Positions 12,601-25,000 of a DNA stretch of 64,000 nucleotides are shown piece by piece. The stretch's first letter is position 1. Each line of letters opens with the position of its first letter. The translations under genes and the position numbers were made by a program. Source of the stretch: Trebouxia sp. TZW2008 (taxonomy: Eukaryota > Chlorophyta > Trebouxiophyceae > Trebouxiales > Trebouxiaceae); the NCBI GenBank assembly GCA_002118135.1, contig BDIU01000110.1, positions 124,001-188,000 of the forward strand, given 5' to 3'. The notes under the pieces were generated by a model. It searched no databases. It had not been told where the DNA came from and saw nothing but the letters and a program-made list of their open reading frames with translations.

Positions 12601-14429
12601 AGTCCTCATCATCATTCATATGCTCGTTGTGAGTGCCATGTTTCTGCTAGGTGCGTGCAGAAGCACAATAAAGTGTACAGCTGCAAGAGCACTTTTTGCT
12701 GGTTCACGCTATGCAGATTTTCATGTGTTTGCTGATGAAGTCCCATGATCCACATAGGGTTTAGGGATAGAACCTGGGCCACGCACACCAAACGCATGTG
12801 CTGGGACCTGTCATCAATCATGATGATTAATATCATCATGATCCACATAGGTGCATGGGAAGCTCTGTGAGTCTCTGTACAATGCCTATCCTTGCCAGAA
12901 AGAAGAAGCTCCTGTGGTGCTGTTGTAGTGCAATGATGTCTCTGAGTCAGCAACACTGTTGTGAACACCAGCGGAGTTGCTGAACCTCAGCAACCCGTCA
13001 CTTCCTGATGCCACTTGCATACTGAATCGAGACAGCACACAACCATGCCACACATGGGCTCTGTCATCCCCTTGCAGACACTGTAGCCCTTGTTAGTTAG
13101 CACCATCTGCCTTTCACATCAATTTGGAATTTGTTGCACTGCAGGTAGGCAACAAAGGTATATTGGAGACTGACAAGGGTCTATTGGAGGATAAAGACAC
13201 AGCCACTTTGCCTTGTGGTGCTTGCTCAAGTCCCCACTCTTCATCGCTGCAGCCCTTTTTGTTGGCAGCATCTGCCTGTTGTATGAAATTTACATTTACT
13301 GCCATGTAGGTTGGCAACAAAGGTCTATTGGAGAATGAAGAGCGCAGCCACTTTGCCTTGTGGTGCTTGTTCAAGTCCCCACTCTTCATTGGTGCTGATG
13401 TGCGCACCTTGAGCAAAAGCGCACTGAAGATCCTGACAGCAAGCGAAGTCATTGCTGTGAATCAGGACCCTTTGGGGGTAGCAGGGGATCTGATTTGGAA
13501 AGAAGGACCTACAGAGGTAATGCCGAATTCCATGTCTGAAGAAATACAAAGAAAAGTCTATGCTGTCCGATGCCATAACGGCAGCATCTGTTTAAAGGGG
13601 CAGCCAGGGTTATTCGACGCCAAGCTGGGACTCAGAACTCCCGCAGTGTTCGTCTGGAGTCGAGCACCTTAAACATCAGGCTACCATGCAGCTTTCAGAC
13701 ATCTGAAGTATAACATGCATTGCACAATCATCAAGCCACTCATCCGACAGTTCCCAGTAATCAGGCTGTGACCAACAGAGTAGCTGAAATTGCACAAAAT
13801 GCATGTCACGGAACTGCAGCATCATGACAGTCAACACTTACTCGCCAGGCTGTTCATGCGCAGCTGCCAAGCCAGCTTTTAAGTCAGGCTTGTGTGTACT
13901 TCATTCAACAAAGAAATCCTTTTTTGCTGCCTTTGCGCCTGGGCTGCTTCTTTAGATAGTGGCTCCCGTTATGACGCCTGACGGCGTACACTTCCGGTTT
14001 TCTGTTTCGCATCGCACCATGATCAGTCAACACTGTGCATGTTGGACTGGGACAATGTATGTGTTCTGAGCATGCTCTCATGCTTTGCAGGTCTATGCTG
14101 GACCTCTGCAAGGTGGTTCTAGAGCTGTTGTGCTTTTCAATAGGCACAGCATCACAACTCAGTATCCAATCAGCAATATCACAGTCACATGGGACCAGTT
14201 GGGTTATCCGTCCAGCATGAAAGCCCATGTTAGAGACTTATTTGCTGAAAGGGACATTGGAACCTCTTCTGACACGTTCACAGCAGGAGTTGACATACAT
14301 GATGTCGTCATGGTGAAGATCACACCTCTTCAAAGCAAACACAATTTTGAAAGCTGGCGCCCTTGGGCTCAGCAGCCCATGCATTCCAAGTCAGCATCAG
14401 TGCTGACACTGCCACATGCTGCTGCGTGA
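9634..14429 (+). CDS. Alpha-galactosidase, GH27, copy B (8 exons, 421 aa)
   Basis: Same enzyme family as copy A. Exons: 9634-9763, 9848-9934, 10036-10140, 10784-10949, 11577-11676, 12409-12540, 13310-13516, 14091-14429; phases close (422 codons with TGA). Signal peptide [21 protein letters not shown], then [18 protein letters not shown], closer to the family consensus than copy A. Nucleophile Asp150 in LKYDNC and acid/base Asp235 in WNDPDMLE. Exons 4+5 together equal copy A exon 4 in length (266 nt), so copy B has one extra intron (10950-11576). Intron 6 appears to start with GC (GAG|GCAGGT at 12541). Introns 3 and 6 carry copies of the next exon's 5' end. The protein ends soon after the beta domain, with a shorter tail than copy A. 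Confidence 0.92.
10424..10812 (+). repeat. 60-bp minisatellite spanning the acceptor of GH27-B exon 4
   Basis: Six to seven units of exactly 60 bp, with the conserved block TATGGCATGTACAGTGATGC (or variants) recurring at the same point of each unit. Each unit ends with TGCAGGGCTGAAG or a close variant, followed by the first bases of exon 4. The last unit is the real junction: TAG|GG CTG AAG at 10784. Earlier units diverge after GATG into intron-like sequence CATGACATTGTGAAACAAGC. The functional exon is therefore preceded by a ladder of decoy 3' splice sites. Confidence 0.92.
10950..11576 (+). other. Copy-B-specific intron flanked by direct repeat AGGTACAGC
   Basis: The donor context is GTGGAC|AGGTACAGC|ACC and the acceptor context is CTGT|AGGTACAGC|GAC. 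The nine bases AGGTACAGC occur at both ends, and the intron can be cut between AG and GT at either side. Copy A has an uninterrupted exon here, and the flanking coding lengths match. The intron contains an imperfect (GTCACT)n stretch at about 11455-11530. Confidence 0.88.
11455..11532 (+). repeat. (GTCACT)n / (CTGTCA)n microsatellite
   Basis: Short tandem repeat of CACTGT/GTCACT units inside the copy-B-specific intron. The six-base phase is kept over about ten units, with interruptions at the 5' side. Confidence 0.9.
13145..13253 (+). repeat. Upstream copy of GH27-B exon 7 5' part plus acceptor
   Basis: CACTGCAG is followed by a degenerate copy of exon 7 (VGNKG..., then the region of [13 protein letters not shown]). 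It contains an internal mini-duplication of TATTGGAGA and ends near CTCTTCATCGCTGC. The functional exon starts 165 bp later at 13310. Confidence 0.85.
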
Positions 14430-15163
14430 TGTAATGGTAATTCCATGCTGACAAAAGTGAATGATCATGTCATTGCCTAGATAGCATGCCAGAGCGCACC
14501 ATTCAGGTCTTGTGTATGCAATACTTGCCGATAAGGTTGTACTCGTGTTGGCTAGGAGGCGCTGCAGTCATACTAACAATTGGTAATAGCCGTTGAAGAG
14601 CGCAGGTGATTGATGTGTAAGTTCAGATATCTCTGACTTGCATTCTGTTTTGCCTGATGTCTACATGAATTTCACAGTGTGTGAGCGATCAGCAGGTCCG
14701 TGAGCAATGTCATCAAACTTGCACGTCAAATGCTGGCAAGCATGACATCTGCAACAATTGCCAGTCAAATTGCCTGGACCTTGTCACCAGCTGCTCTTTA
14801 CATGATGCATGTGATTGCTGCTGCAGAAGAGACCTCAGCTCTGAGCCAAAATTGATTATCACTTCTAAGTTAGGAACTGCCACTGCAACTTGCTGCAAAT
14901 CTGTCACACCACTCCAAATCTTGCCGAAGCCATTGTGCCTTTGGCCAGAGCCCAAGCAAGGACCACACCCTAAGCACATGAGTCAGGACCAGCCAGCCAG
15001 CACAGCCAACACCAAACCCTAGGAGAGCACACCAGCACCAAATTGCTGCCAAGCCAAGCTGAACCCACAGCCATGAAGTAAATGCAGCCAAACCATGCCA
15101 GCCAACCTGCACAAGCAGTTTCTCAACAAAAGGCAAATGGGCATTTGCATCAAAATTGGTCCT
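14430..15163. other. Intergenic, convergent 3' ends
   Basis: Between the stop of GH27 copy B and the stop of the zinc-finger gene. A Cys-rich 113-codon ORF at 14681-15022 (+) has no splice signals or family match, and I treat it as chance. Confidence 0.5.
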
Positions 15164-16391
15164 TCATTTGGGCGCGTTGCACTTGTAGCAGGCTTGGCGG
15201 CTTGCAAAGTTGTGTGCATTGCAATCTGGGCAGTTCCAGTCTCCAGGCTTGAATGCCGGTGCTCCTCTGTCATCCCTGCCACCGCCACCGCCACGGTCAC
15301 CGTAGCCACCGCCGCCACCACCGCCATAACCCCTGCTGCTGTAACCCCTTTCTGGCAGTTTGTCTGTGCCGCATGCGTAACAACGTCCTCGGCTGGCAAA
15401 ATTATGCGCTCTGCATCTGTCACATTCCCAATCCCCAGCACGCCATGCTTGCCTGGATCTGCTGTCACCATAACCACCACCACCTCCATAACTGCTGCCA
15501 CCACCGTACCTATCACCATATCTGTCACCTGCATGGCACAACTACATTTCTTGTCTTGCCTTTCCTTTCCTTTTCTTGGCTTTTGTTTCTTTTATCAGCC
15601 GCGTGATGTGCTGGTCAGAAGGTATGATGCTGCTGCTGATTGCATCTTTGCAGCATTGCAGTTTCCCAGCTGAGGTAAAGAACACATCGATTGGGCTGCT
15701 ACCAGCTTGTGCAAGCGAGAGCATGTAGGCAGGAACATCACACATCACATGCTGTTGCATAGAAATAGCAATTGCAGTGGATGGACCAGGGATTTGATAC
15801 ATGCAAGCAGCATTTGATATAATTTGTGCTGTCAGCATAGTCTATTGGAATTTCTTGCCTGATCGCCCATAGCCTCTGTCATAGTCACGCCTGTCCCTAT
15901 GTCTATCTCGTGCATATCTGTCACGAGACCTACTGCGGCTTCTGCTGTAGCTTCTGCGCCTCCTTGGACTCCTGCTCCTTGACCTTGAACGCGATGACTT
16001 GGACCTGAGCAGGACAATTTTGGAAAATCAGAACGCAGCATGGCAGACTTTGTGAAGGCAACAACTCAGCAAGTAGCTGCTGCAACTAAGGCCACTATCG
16101 CCTTGATGTCGTCAGTCCAACTCTTTGGCATAGTATCAAAGCTTCAAGCAATGATCGTACAAATCCAAGCTCGTGGCGACACGAATTTGGACTTACGACG
16201 AACTGCAACAATTGACGCCATATCGTGATCTACCTGCTGCGACTAGAACCGCTTCTGCTCCGACGCGAGCTTTTGCTGCGGCTTCTGCTTCGATCTGATG
16301 CAGGTGAGCGCTTTCTTGGTGAAGGAGAGCGGTCGTCCTTGTCTGGCGACATGTCCCGTCTGCCGTTCGCCTCAGGCTCAGGACTAGACAT
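15164..16391 (-). CDS. RS-domain protein with two RanBP2-type zinc fingers (222 aa)
   Basis: Probably an RNA-binding splicing-related factor. Exons: 16391-16234, 16004-15859, 15528-15164; 223 codons with TGA, phases exact. The N-terminal half is an Arg/Ser domain (SPSPRKRSPASDRSRSRSKS, then RSRSRSRSPRRRRSYSRSRS). It is followed by Asp/Arg/Tyr repeats and Gly-rich linkers. Two RanBP2 fingers of the form W-x-C-x2-C-x3-NF-x6-C-x2-C follow: GDWECDRCRAHNFASRGRCY and GDWNCPDCNAHNFASRQACY. The finger type matches the single-stranded GGU RNA readers of the ZRANB2 class. Intron 2 uses a GC donor (TCAG|GCAAGA at 15858). A GT reading is impossible, because the GC site alone restores GYGRSGDRYGDRYGGG. 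Divergent from ACS with about 570 bp between starts. Confidence 0.85.
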
Positions 16392-16960
16392 GTCTTCTAA
16401 ATAGGCCTCTCAGGCCGGCAGCGCCGCTTATACTTGTCTGACAATGTCGCAGCGCAAATCAACTCAATATCAACTTGGTGCCTACGCCAACTACAGCTGG
16501 TCATTATCAAGACGCGCTTTCGCAAACAAGCCGCAGGATCGTGCTGGTATGCATGATTGCTCATTACATAGTTGGGCAAAGAAGATGAAGAGTGACTAAG
16601 CGCATGAGTCACAACACGAAGCAGACGCTATTGCCAGGTCACCCGCACATGGCTTTCGACTAAAGTGTTAAGTCCCATCTTGCTAGCTCAACAAGCGAAC
16701 GATTTGCGGAATCCCAATACGTATCAGTAACGTCTTAACGTCGACCCGGCGCTTGAAGCCGCAATCGACACAGCGAGCAGCAGGATGCAGACTTGTCTGA
16801 ATAGAAGCCGACTGCCGCCGAGTACTGGGGTCGCGCGAGGACATAATGCCGCGCCGAGATTTTCGGCCGTGAATGAAGGTGATATATCTACCAACACCAC
16901 ATGTTTCGGTGGTGCAGAGGCACAGATCGGTAGTCGACTAGCACTTCGAAAGTTGCAGAC
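16392..16960. promoter_or_regulatory. Divergent intergenic region, zinc-finger gene / ACS
   Basis: A 569-bp region between two starts pointing away from each other. ORFs on both strands (for example 16785-17213 +) are not coding in the frame required by the ACS splice. No clear TATA box or operator seen. Confidence 0.4.
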
Positions 16961-18944
16961 ATGCGTTGTCGAGCAGGACGACGGGTGCATGTCAGGAGTT
17001 CGAGGACGAGCACAACTCGAGCCAGGCCGCTCTTTGCTTTCCGAAGTCGCCATCATATTTGCCGCGCACAGCAGACAGAGGTGCGTTTCGAAAAGCTGCA
17101 GCATCTTTTCGCATAACACAACCAGCGACTGTCGTTGGGCTCATCTCCCCTTTGCACCATGTATGACCTCAAACGTGTGTACAGACAGTGCAAGAGGTGC
17201 AACGGAACGCTGAAGCGATTGTCGAGAACTACCACCATTCTGCACTTAGCTCAAAGGAACAGTATGATTCAATGTACAAGAAGTCAATTGAAGACCCTGC
17301 AGGCTTCTGGAGTGACATTGCCAAGGACTTCTACTGGAAGAAGCAGGTGCATACCTTCTTGAACTTGTTGCAATCAACTGCGTATGAAATGCAGCTGACA
17401 AATAACTGTCATTACAACATTATGTCCTTGTGCCAATGCATGCTGCATGGCTTGTCAAATCTAAAGATGCTTGCTGTGCACTGCATCAGGCTAAGTCAAA
17501 TCCTGCCTACAAATACCTCCCAACACAGCAGTATGCAACCTGTGCCAAAGCGTGCTTCACGACCTATACATTTTGCAGATCCGTGCTGTGCAAGGCATCA
17601 AGCTCAATCGCAATGTGCTTGCAATTGACTTTCAAGACGACAATATGTGCCCTGTGCCATGCCATGCTGCATGGCCTATACATTCTGCAGAGCCTTGCTG
17701 TGCAATGCATCCAGTCCCCAATAGTGCACTCAAAATGTTGTGTACATTGTGCAGCATGCCGTGACCCTCGCAAACCCTTGCTGTCCAATGCGCAAGGCTC
17801 AACAAAGACTCGTGTGCTGCCTTGCAGTGGGATGATCAGCACATCAGCTCAAACTTTGACATGCGTCAAGGTCAAATCTTCACTGAGTTCTTCAAAGGTG
17901 GACAGACCAATGTATGCTACAACTGCCTGGACAGACACATCGAGGCAGGTCGTGGAGATCAAACCTGTTTCTTGTGGGAAGGCAACGAGTCCAACAGAGA
18001 CCGCAAAATGACCTACAAGGAAGTTCTCAGCGAAGTTTGCAAAGTGGTGAGAATCTTCTTGCATCAAGTCGCAATGCTTTATCTTGCCTTACTCATGCAC
18101 ATCCCTTGTCACTAGGCATTACAGCTGGACAGGGCAAATAAGTGATGACAGTCGTCCTCTGTCACTTCCTGGGCAATATGTGGTACTCAAGTGTCACCCT
18201 ACACACCATGTGTATATGCCGTTCTGCATTGCAGAGCTCAAGATGGTTTGCTTTGCACACAGGCAAATTGGCTCAAGTCTCAAGGTGTCAAGAAGGGCGA
18301 TGCAGTAGCCATCTACATGCCAATGACTTGTAAGTCTGCACCTCTTCACTAGCAAGGAACGCCTCCAATTCCAATTGCAAATGTTGCATTTGGACAGACA
18401 CCCATGAAGCAGAACAATGGCAATGTCACACAGTATCCATTACGCTTGTCATATTGAGTGATATAGCATCATATCTGCGCTGGTCAGTGTCTCTTACACA
18501 GATCTGCATGGGCAGCATCACTGTGGCTAAGCACTATGAAGCAGAACAATGGCTTTGTCACAGACTACCCTCAAGCAAGCCACGTGATCCAACAGCATCA
18601 TCTGCTATTGTCAGTGTGAGATGCAACCACTTGCATGGGCGGCATCGTAGTGACTTTACCACTGTTTGAGCTGCGCTAAGCACAATCAAAAGCAGTGTTG
18701 ATGTCTTGTGCAATGCAGGATGAGATAGACACCAAGGATGTCACATGTTGTTCTGTTTGCCATAAAAAGCTGGTCATGCCTTGTTTGCAGGCCTTATGTG
18801 CAATGATGGACCAATAAGGTCAAAAGATCCTGTGTGTGGTTCTTGTGTGTGCATGCAAAGCGTCTGTGGGTTAGCGAATGAATGAATGAATGAATGAATG
18901 AATGAATGAATGAATGAATGAATGAATGAATGAATGCATGCATT

Positions 18945-19004
<60 letters not shown>

Positions 19005-22000
19005 AATGAATGCAGGCAAACTGCCCATAACAATGTTGGCCTGCGCTCGCATTGAGGCTGTGCATTCAGTGGTGTTTGCTGGCGTTTCTGCTGAGTCCTT
19101 GGCATCTGGCGAGGTGTCTTTGATAGAACTTTATAGATAGAACACTTGAAAGTACTAATATTCTCTACTCATCTCATCAAGCAGCCATTGTCTGCAGGCA
19201 AACCACCCATAACTATGTTAGCCTGCGCACGCATTGGAGCTATGCATTAAGCTATAGTCATCCTCTGGTCATATGATCAAGCAGCTGCTGTCTGCAGGTG
19301 AATTGTCCAAAACCGTGTTGACAACCTGGCTGTGGCAGATGTAGTTCGTGTCAACTATGATTTGCGTCATCCAAGCATTGCTGTCTGCAGGTGAACTGCC
19401 CATCACTATGTTAGCCTGTGCTCGTATTGGGGCTGTGCACTCAGTGGTGTTTGCTGGCTTTTCTGCTGAGTCCTTGGCGTCAAGAGTTGAAGATTGCAAG
19501 TCACGGGTTGTGGTCACTACCTCGGGCGTCATGAGAGGCAAAAAGAAGCTAGAAACCAAAAAGATTGTGGATGACGCATTGGAATACAGCAAAAGAGATG
19601 GCTTTGAGGTAGGTCACAAAGTACCAATTCGTTTCTGATCACAGTGTGCAATGCTTGTTAGGGGTCAGACCTTAAAGCTCAGTCAGGCTGCCTGACTCAG
19701 GCATGACCTCACATTGAGGCCTCAAGCTAGACACAGAGAAAGGCACTGACTGCAGCCGATGCTTGCTTGCAGGTAATTTTGCTTTGCAAATAACCAGCTG
19801 TCAGTAGTACCACTTATGTACTGAAGAACTCCAAGCCACATCTTGCCCTGCAGGATGCTGTGTTCTTGTATTTGCTTGCAGTGCTTATGCTGTCAGGTGT
19901 GGAAATTTGGGCAGCATGTTTGCAGGTACCCATCTGTCTAGTATACGAGAATGATGACGGGGTCAAAAAAGCAGACTGCCCTTGGAAAGAGGGCAGGGAT
20001 CAGTGGTGGCAGGACCAGATTCCCACTCAGAGCTCTGAGTGTGAGGTTGAGTGGATGAACTCAGAAGACCCTCTGTTCCTGCTGTACACATCTGGTTCTA
20101 CTGGCAAACCTAAGGGTGTTTTGCACACTACAGGTATCTTACTTGTCTGTATCACAAGCTTTTTGATTGATTCCCATTGCTTCAAGATTTTACATTCTTC
20201 CAACACCACAGGCTGTCCATTCCATCCTGAAATTTCTGTTGTCAATTTGGACATGACTGTACAGCCCCCAAATTTCATGCTGTCGTGTTGGCTGAGAATA
20301 TACAGGTCGCCAGAAGTCTTTACAACATGCACACACAAATTGCAATGGGTTTTGCAATTTGTGGGACCCGACGAGCCTGATGCAGCGGACCATAGTGTGC
20401 GTGCGTGCAATGCAGTTGTTAGCCATTGTTTGACCAAATATCTGCTCTAACAAGACCCTTCAACACATGATGTTATCTGTATGTGTTAACGTAAGAGCTT
20501 TTTGAGTTGTTCTTGCAGGTGGCTATATGGTGATGGCAGCAACCACGACCAAATACGTGTTTGACCTCCAGCCAGGTGATGTGTACTGGTGCACAGCTGA
20601 TTGCGGTTGGATCACCGGTCACACCTATTTGACCTACGGGCCTTTGCTATGTGGCGCTCAGAATGTGGTGTTTGAGGGTGTGCCTAGCTACCCTAGTCCT
20701 GCCAGGTCTTGGCAAGTGGTTGAAAAGTACAAGGTAGGGGCGTGACTGACTGTTGACTGACTATTGCTCAAATCTTAGGCTTGGCATGACCAAAAAAAAT
20801 GCCTGTAGCAAGCTGTGCAAGGCTGTGATGCATGGAGCCAAGCCTTTGTGTCATGAATCTTGTGTCAAACGTCAGCCCTCTGACGGCAAGTTTGTAGATG
20901 CAGAAGTTCTACACAGCACCAACACCCATCCTGTTGCTCATGAGCTCGGTATTGCCAATCCGAAATTGCAGGTGTACAAGTCGTACACCATACTGACAGG
21001 CATGCTGTGTCCCACAAGCTGTCAGCCTTGCACTTCTGCATTGCAGGTACAGAAGTTCTATACAGCGCCAACATTGATCCTGTCTCTGATGAGGGAGGGT
21101 CATGACAACGTGAAGGGCAGCAACAGCATCTTCCAGCAAGTGCAAGAGTTCATTTTGACACTCACATTGGTTTGGTTCTCTGTGCTTTGCCAGCATTCAG
21201 CCCTGTGATTGCAACATTGCAGGTGCAGAAGTTTTACACAGCGCCAACACTGATCCGGTCTCTGATGAGGGAAGGCGATGACCATGTGAAGGATAATGAC
21301 ACTAGCAGCCTGCAAGTGCTGGGGACTGTGGGAGAACCGATCAACCCTGAAGCCTGGAAATGGTATCACGGCGTGAGTGCTACATATGTTCTGCATGAAT
21401 TGTGTGCTTACACTGCATGTCTATGGGCATAGGAAAGCCAATTGTTGTTGCTGAGAGACAGAGAGGCTTTTACTGTGCATAGACTGTTCATGAAGGGCAG
21501 TGACATCCACCCCCTGCAAGTGCTGGGGGCTGTGAGGAGAACCAATCAACCCTGAGGCCTAGAAATTGTACCACGTAAGCGTGAACCCACTTGCATACAA
21601 CCTGTCATGCAAAGCAGACTATTGACATCAGGGATGCCAAAGTCTAGAAATGATATTGCAGCCTGGGTATCAAGTCACTCTGCAAGCATGTCCGATCATT
21701 TGGTGCGTTGCTGTGCATCGACTACTAGAAGGGCAGTGACAACAACCCCCTGCAAGTGCTGGGCATTGTTGGAGAGCCCATCAACCCTGAAGCCTGGAAA
21801 TGGTATCACAGCGTGAGCGTGTGCTTTCTCTGCCCATCTATCAGCATCAGATGCGCACGCCTCGCTTTACTTCTTAAGCCATACAACACTTGACCCTTAC
21901 TCTCGTTTCCAGTCTGATCACACTCAGCAGCTCACTTCCGTCCATATGCCGTGCTTCTGCTGCAACTGAACTGTGTATCGTCTATGTTGTGCTGCTCTGA

Positions 22001-25000
22001 TCCTTTGTATGATTGGAGTTGATGCTGCAAGTGCAAGTTGTGGGTGGTGACAGGGGTCCAATTGTGGACACATACTGGCAGACTGAAATGGGACCCACCT
22101 GATAGCCCCCTACTCGCTGGATTGGTCATGTACAGACAACTTTCAGGTGATCATCTGCTGTGGCTGCTTGCAGGTTGTGGGTGGTGACAGGTGTCCAATT
22201 GTGGACACGTATTGGCAGACCGAGACAGGGGCCCACCTGATAGCCCCCCTGCCCGGGGTATGGCCTGCCAAGCCGGGGTCAGCCACCCTGCCATTCTTTG
22301 GGGTACAGCCTGCTGTGGTCAACCGGGAGGTAATAGTGCAGCAATATCTTGCAAGCTGTGGTCAATCAACAAATCTGTGCACAGCCCACATGTGCTTTGA
22401 CTACAGGCTTTATACCCTGCCTGCTGTTTGTCGCCCTGCCTGCTGAGCTGGGGCCAGCCACTCCCATTCTCCAGGAGTCAGCCGGCTATAGTCAAGCAGG
22501 AATTGCGGTTCTTCTGCTCTCACTTGACTTGCCTTGGCTTTTGCAACGCTCACATCAGCAGTATGAAGAAGTCTGCTTGGCTGATGCATGCATACTAGAT
22601 GTCATAATGGCTTCGCTGTCCTCTCAGCCAAACTCAGACAGACTCAGACTGAGACCTAGACTTAAACTTGGACCCAGGCTCAGACTGGGGCCCAGACTCA
22701 GTGCTCTTAGCCAAGCGAATTGTCTTGGGCACGTAAGAACCAGGCTCGCATGGCTTGCAGGGGCAAGAGGTAGAAGGAGCTGGGGAGGGCTTGTTGTGTA
22801 TGAAGACAGCGTGGCCTTCAACCATCCGTACCATCTACAACGACCAAGAGCGCTTTGAAAACACCTATTTTGCTCCTTACAAGGTGTGTGTGCATCTGTC
22901 TTGTGTCTGTTACAGACATGTTACACAGACGCAGTACTATGGCAGTGGTTTGTCATCTTGCCTTTGCCAAGAAGAGTGGGATGCCACCTGTGGGCAAGAG
23001 TGGCATTGCAATCTGTAAGCAGCTATTGCGAGGGAAGTGCCCTTTGCAGGTACAGTGATGAATGTGTTAGCTGTTCAACTTTTGATCATGTGACTTGCAT
23101 ACTTCAGTGCTGCATCTTCGACAGAATATGCAAGGCAGTATGCAAACACAGCTGCTGACTCACCGGAGCAGTAGGTGCTTGTCAACATGGCAACTGCTCT
23201 CAGGTATCCCCAATATGTCAAAGCATGCTGTATATTCTTTCTGCAACAGCTACCTGCCAAATGACAAGATGCCTGTCAAACACAGCATCTTGCCCTGCAC
23301 GGAATTGCATCTGATTTTGGTTGAGCAATGGCAGAGCGAAGCCCAGCGCTGCGTGCTGGCTTAGGATTCTGTTTTGTAGGTTCTCAGATCAAGCAAGAAC
23401 ATCATCATAACTTTGCACCGGGTTTATGTTGAAGTTGGACAGCTCACAGCGTTCAAAGGCTATGCTTCCCAAGAACGAGTTATTCTGACAGTCATTACAT
23501 GCATTGTGCAGGGATACTACTTCACAGGTGATGGCTGCCGGCGTGATGAGGATGGGTTTTACTGGATCACAGGCAGAGTAGACGATGTCATCAATGTGAG
23601 TGGACACCGCATTGGCACTGCTGAGGTGGAGAGTGCCCTAGGGCTACACCCACAATGTGCTGAGGCTGCGGTTGTAGGGTAAGCGGTCCCTGAATTAGCT
23701 TGTTGGATTTCGTCAGTGCAATGCACGCTAAGCAGGTGTGAGTGCTAGCTACATGCAGGCAGCCCAATGTTCTGCAGCTTCACAACAGCAGCTGATTCAC
23801 TCATAAGCTGCTGGCCATAGCATCTGGGTATACTTTCAAAGCTGATTTTGTGCTGTGCTCCCCAGTGTTTGTGCATCTTCTCTCCACCGTGCTTTCCGGT
23901 GACATCTTTCTGAGATCTTGTTATCTTTACATCTATGACGCATGTTAATACGTGTACACGCAGCAATTCTGTCAAAGTCATGAAGATTCTATGTTATAGT
24001 TGCTGACAATTGAAGTGTATGTATCGCCCTGTGCTTGATCACAGGAAGTCCGATAAGCCTATCAGGCTTCAGGTCTTGGACCCGGACTATAATTGTAATT
24101 GATTGATTGATCATATCCTCTACATCATTGGCGAGACACATGATAGACTAGGAGTCAATGCAAAAGTGTCTAATGACTCGGCACGATAAAAGTCTAAATT
24201 TTTTGATCAGATGCTCCGCCTCCAGTTTAACATTGGCTTGCACTGCTGGCAACATCATGTTTGATGTTGTAAGTGCCTGTCTGCTTGTCATGAACTGTTC
24301 AAGCCTGACAGTCTAATGAACTGTTCAAGCCTGACATCTAATCGCAGTGGTATGCATCACAAAGTCGTCATAAGTGCAGGAATTGATAGGGAGCACTCAG
24401 TGCATTACCGTGAGTGCGCTGTCAATGCCAAGCATCATGTCTGCAGGTATCAGCACCTAGCCACAACACAACCCATGTTGACATCTGTCACAATTGTCTC
24501 ACCCTATATAGTCAATATCACAACTAGGATCACGATGCATGTTGTGCAGGTATGAGCACCCAGTCAAGGGTCAGGGCATCTATGCGTATGTCACCTTGAT
24601 GCAAGACGCTGAGTACACCCCAGGGCTGAAGAAGGAGCTGGTGAAGACCGTCAGAGGCCACATTGGCGCTTTTGCTGCTCCTGATGTCATTCACTGGGCG
24701 CCAGGTAACCCATCTTCCAATGCTGCAGTGCTGCCCCTTTGTGAGGTCTGAGTGTTGCAGATTATTGCTTGTGATGTGTGGTGGATCCATCCAGCACACA
24801 AGTGCCTGGTCAGAGGCCACATTGGCGCTTTCGGTACACCAGATGTCAATCACTGGGCACCAGGTACACCTCCTTGCTGTTGCGTGGTCAATTCCATCAA
24901 CGTTTGTAACTGTGGGTACATTCATCGGCTCTGTTCTGAGGCTGATTGCAATGTTTGGCTCTTGCAAATGCTGCTGGATCTCGATATGGCTTACTGCTGT

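Noticed and set aside
14681..15022. Cys-rich 113-codon ORF.
   Set aside because: No splice context and no family; the cysteines come from TGC/TGT-rich intergenic sequence.
18774..19105. Long ORFs with repeated SKQA/FIHS peptides.
   Set aside because: Translations of the (GAAT)n and (GCTT)n microsatellites within an ACS intron.
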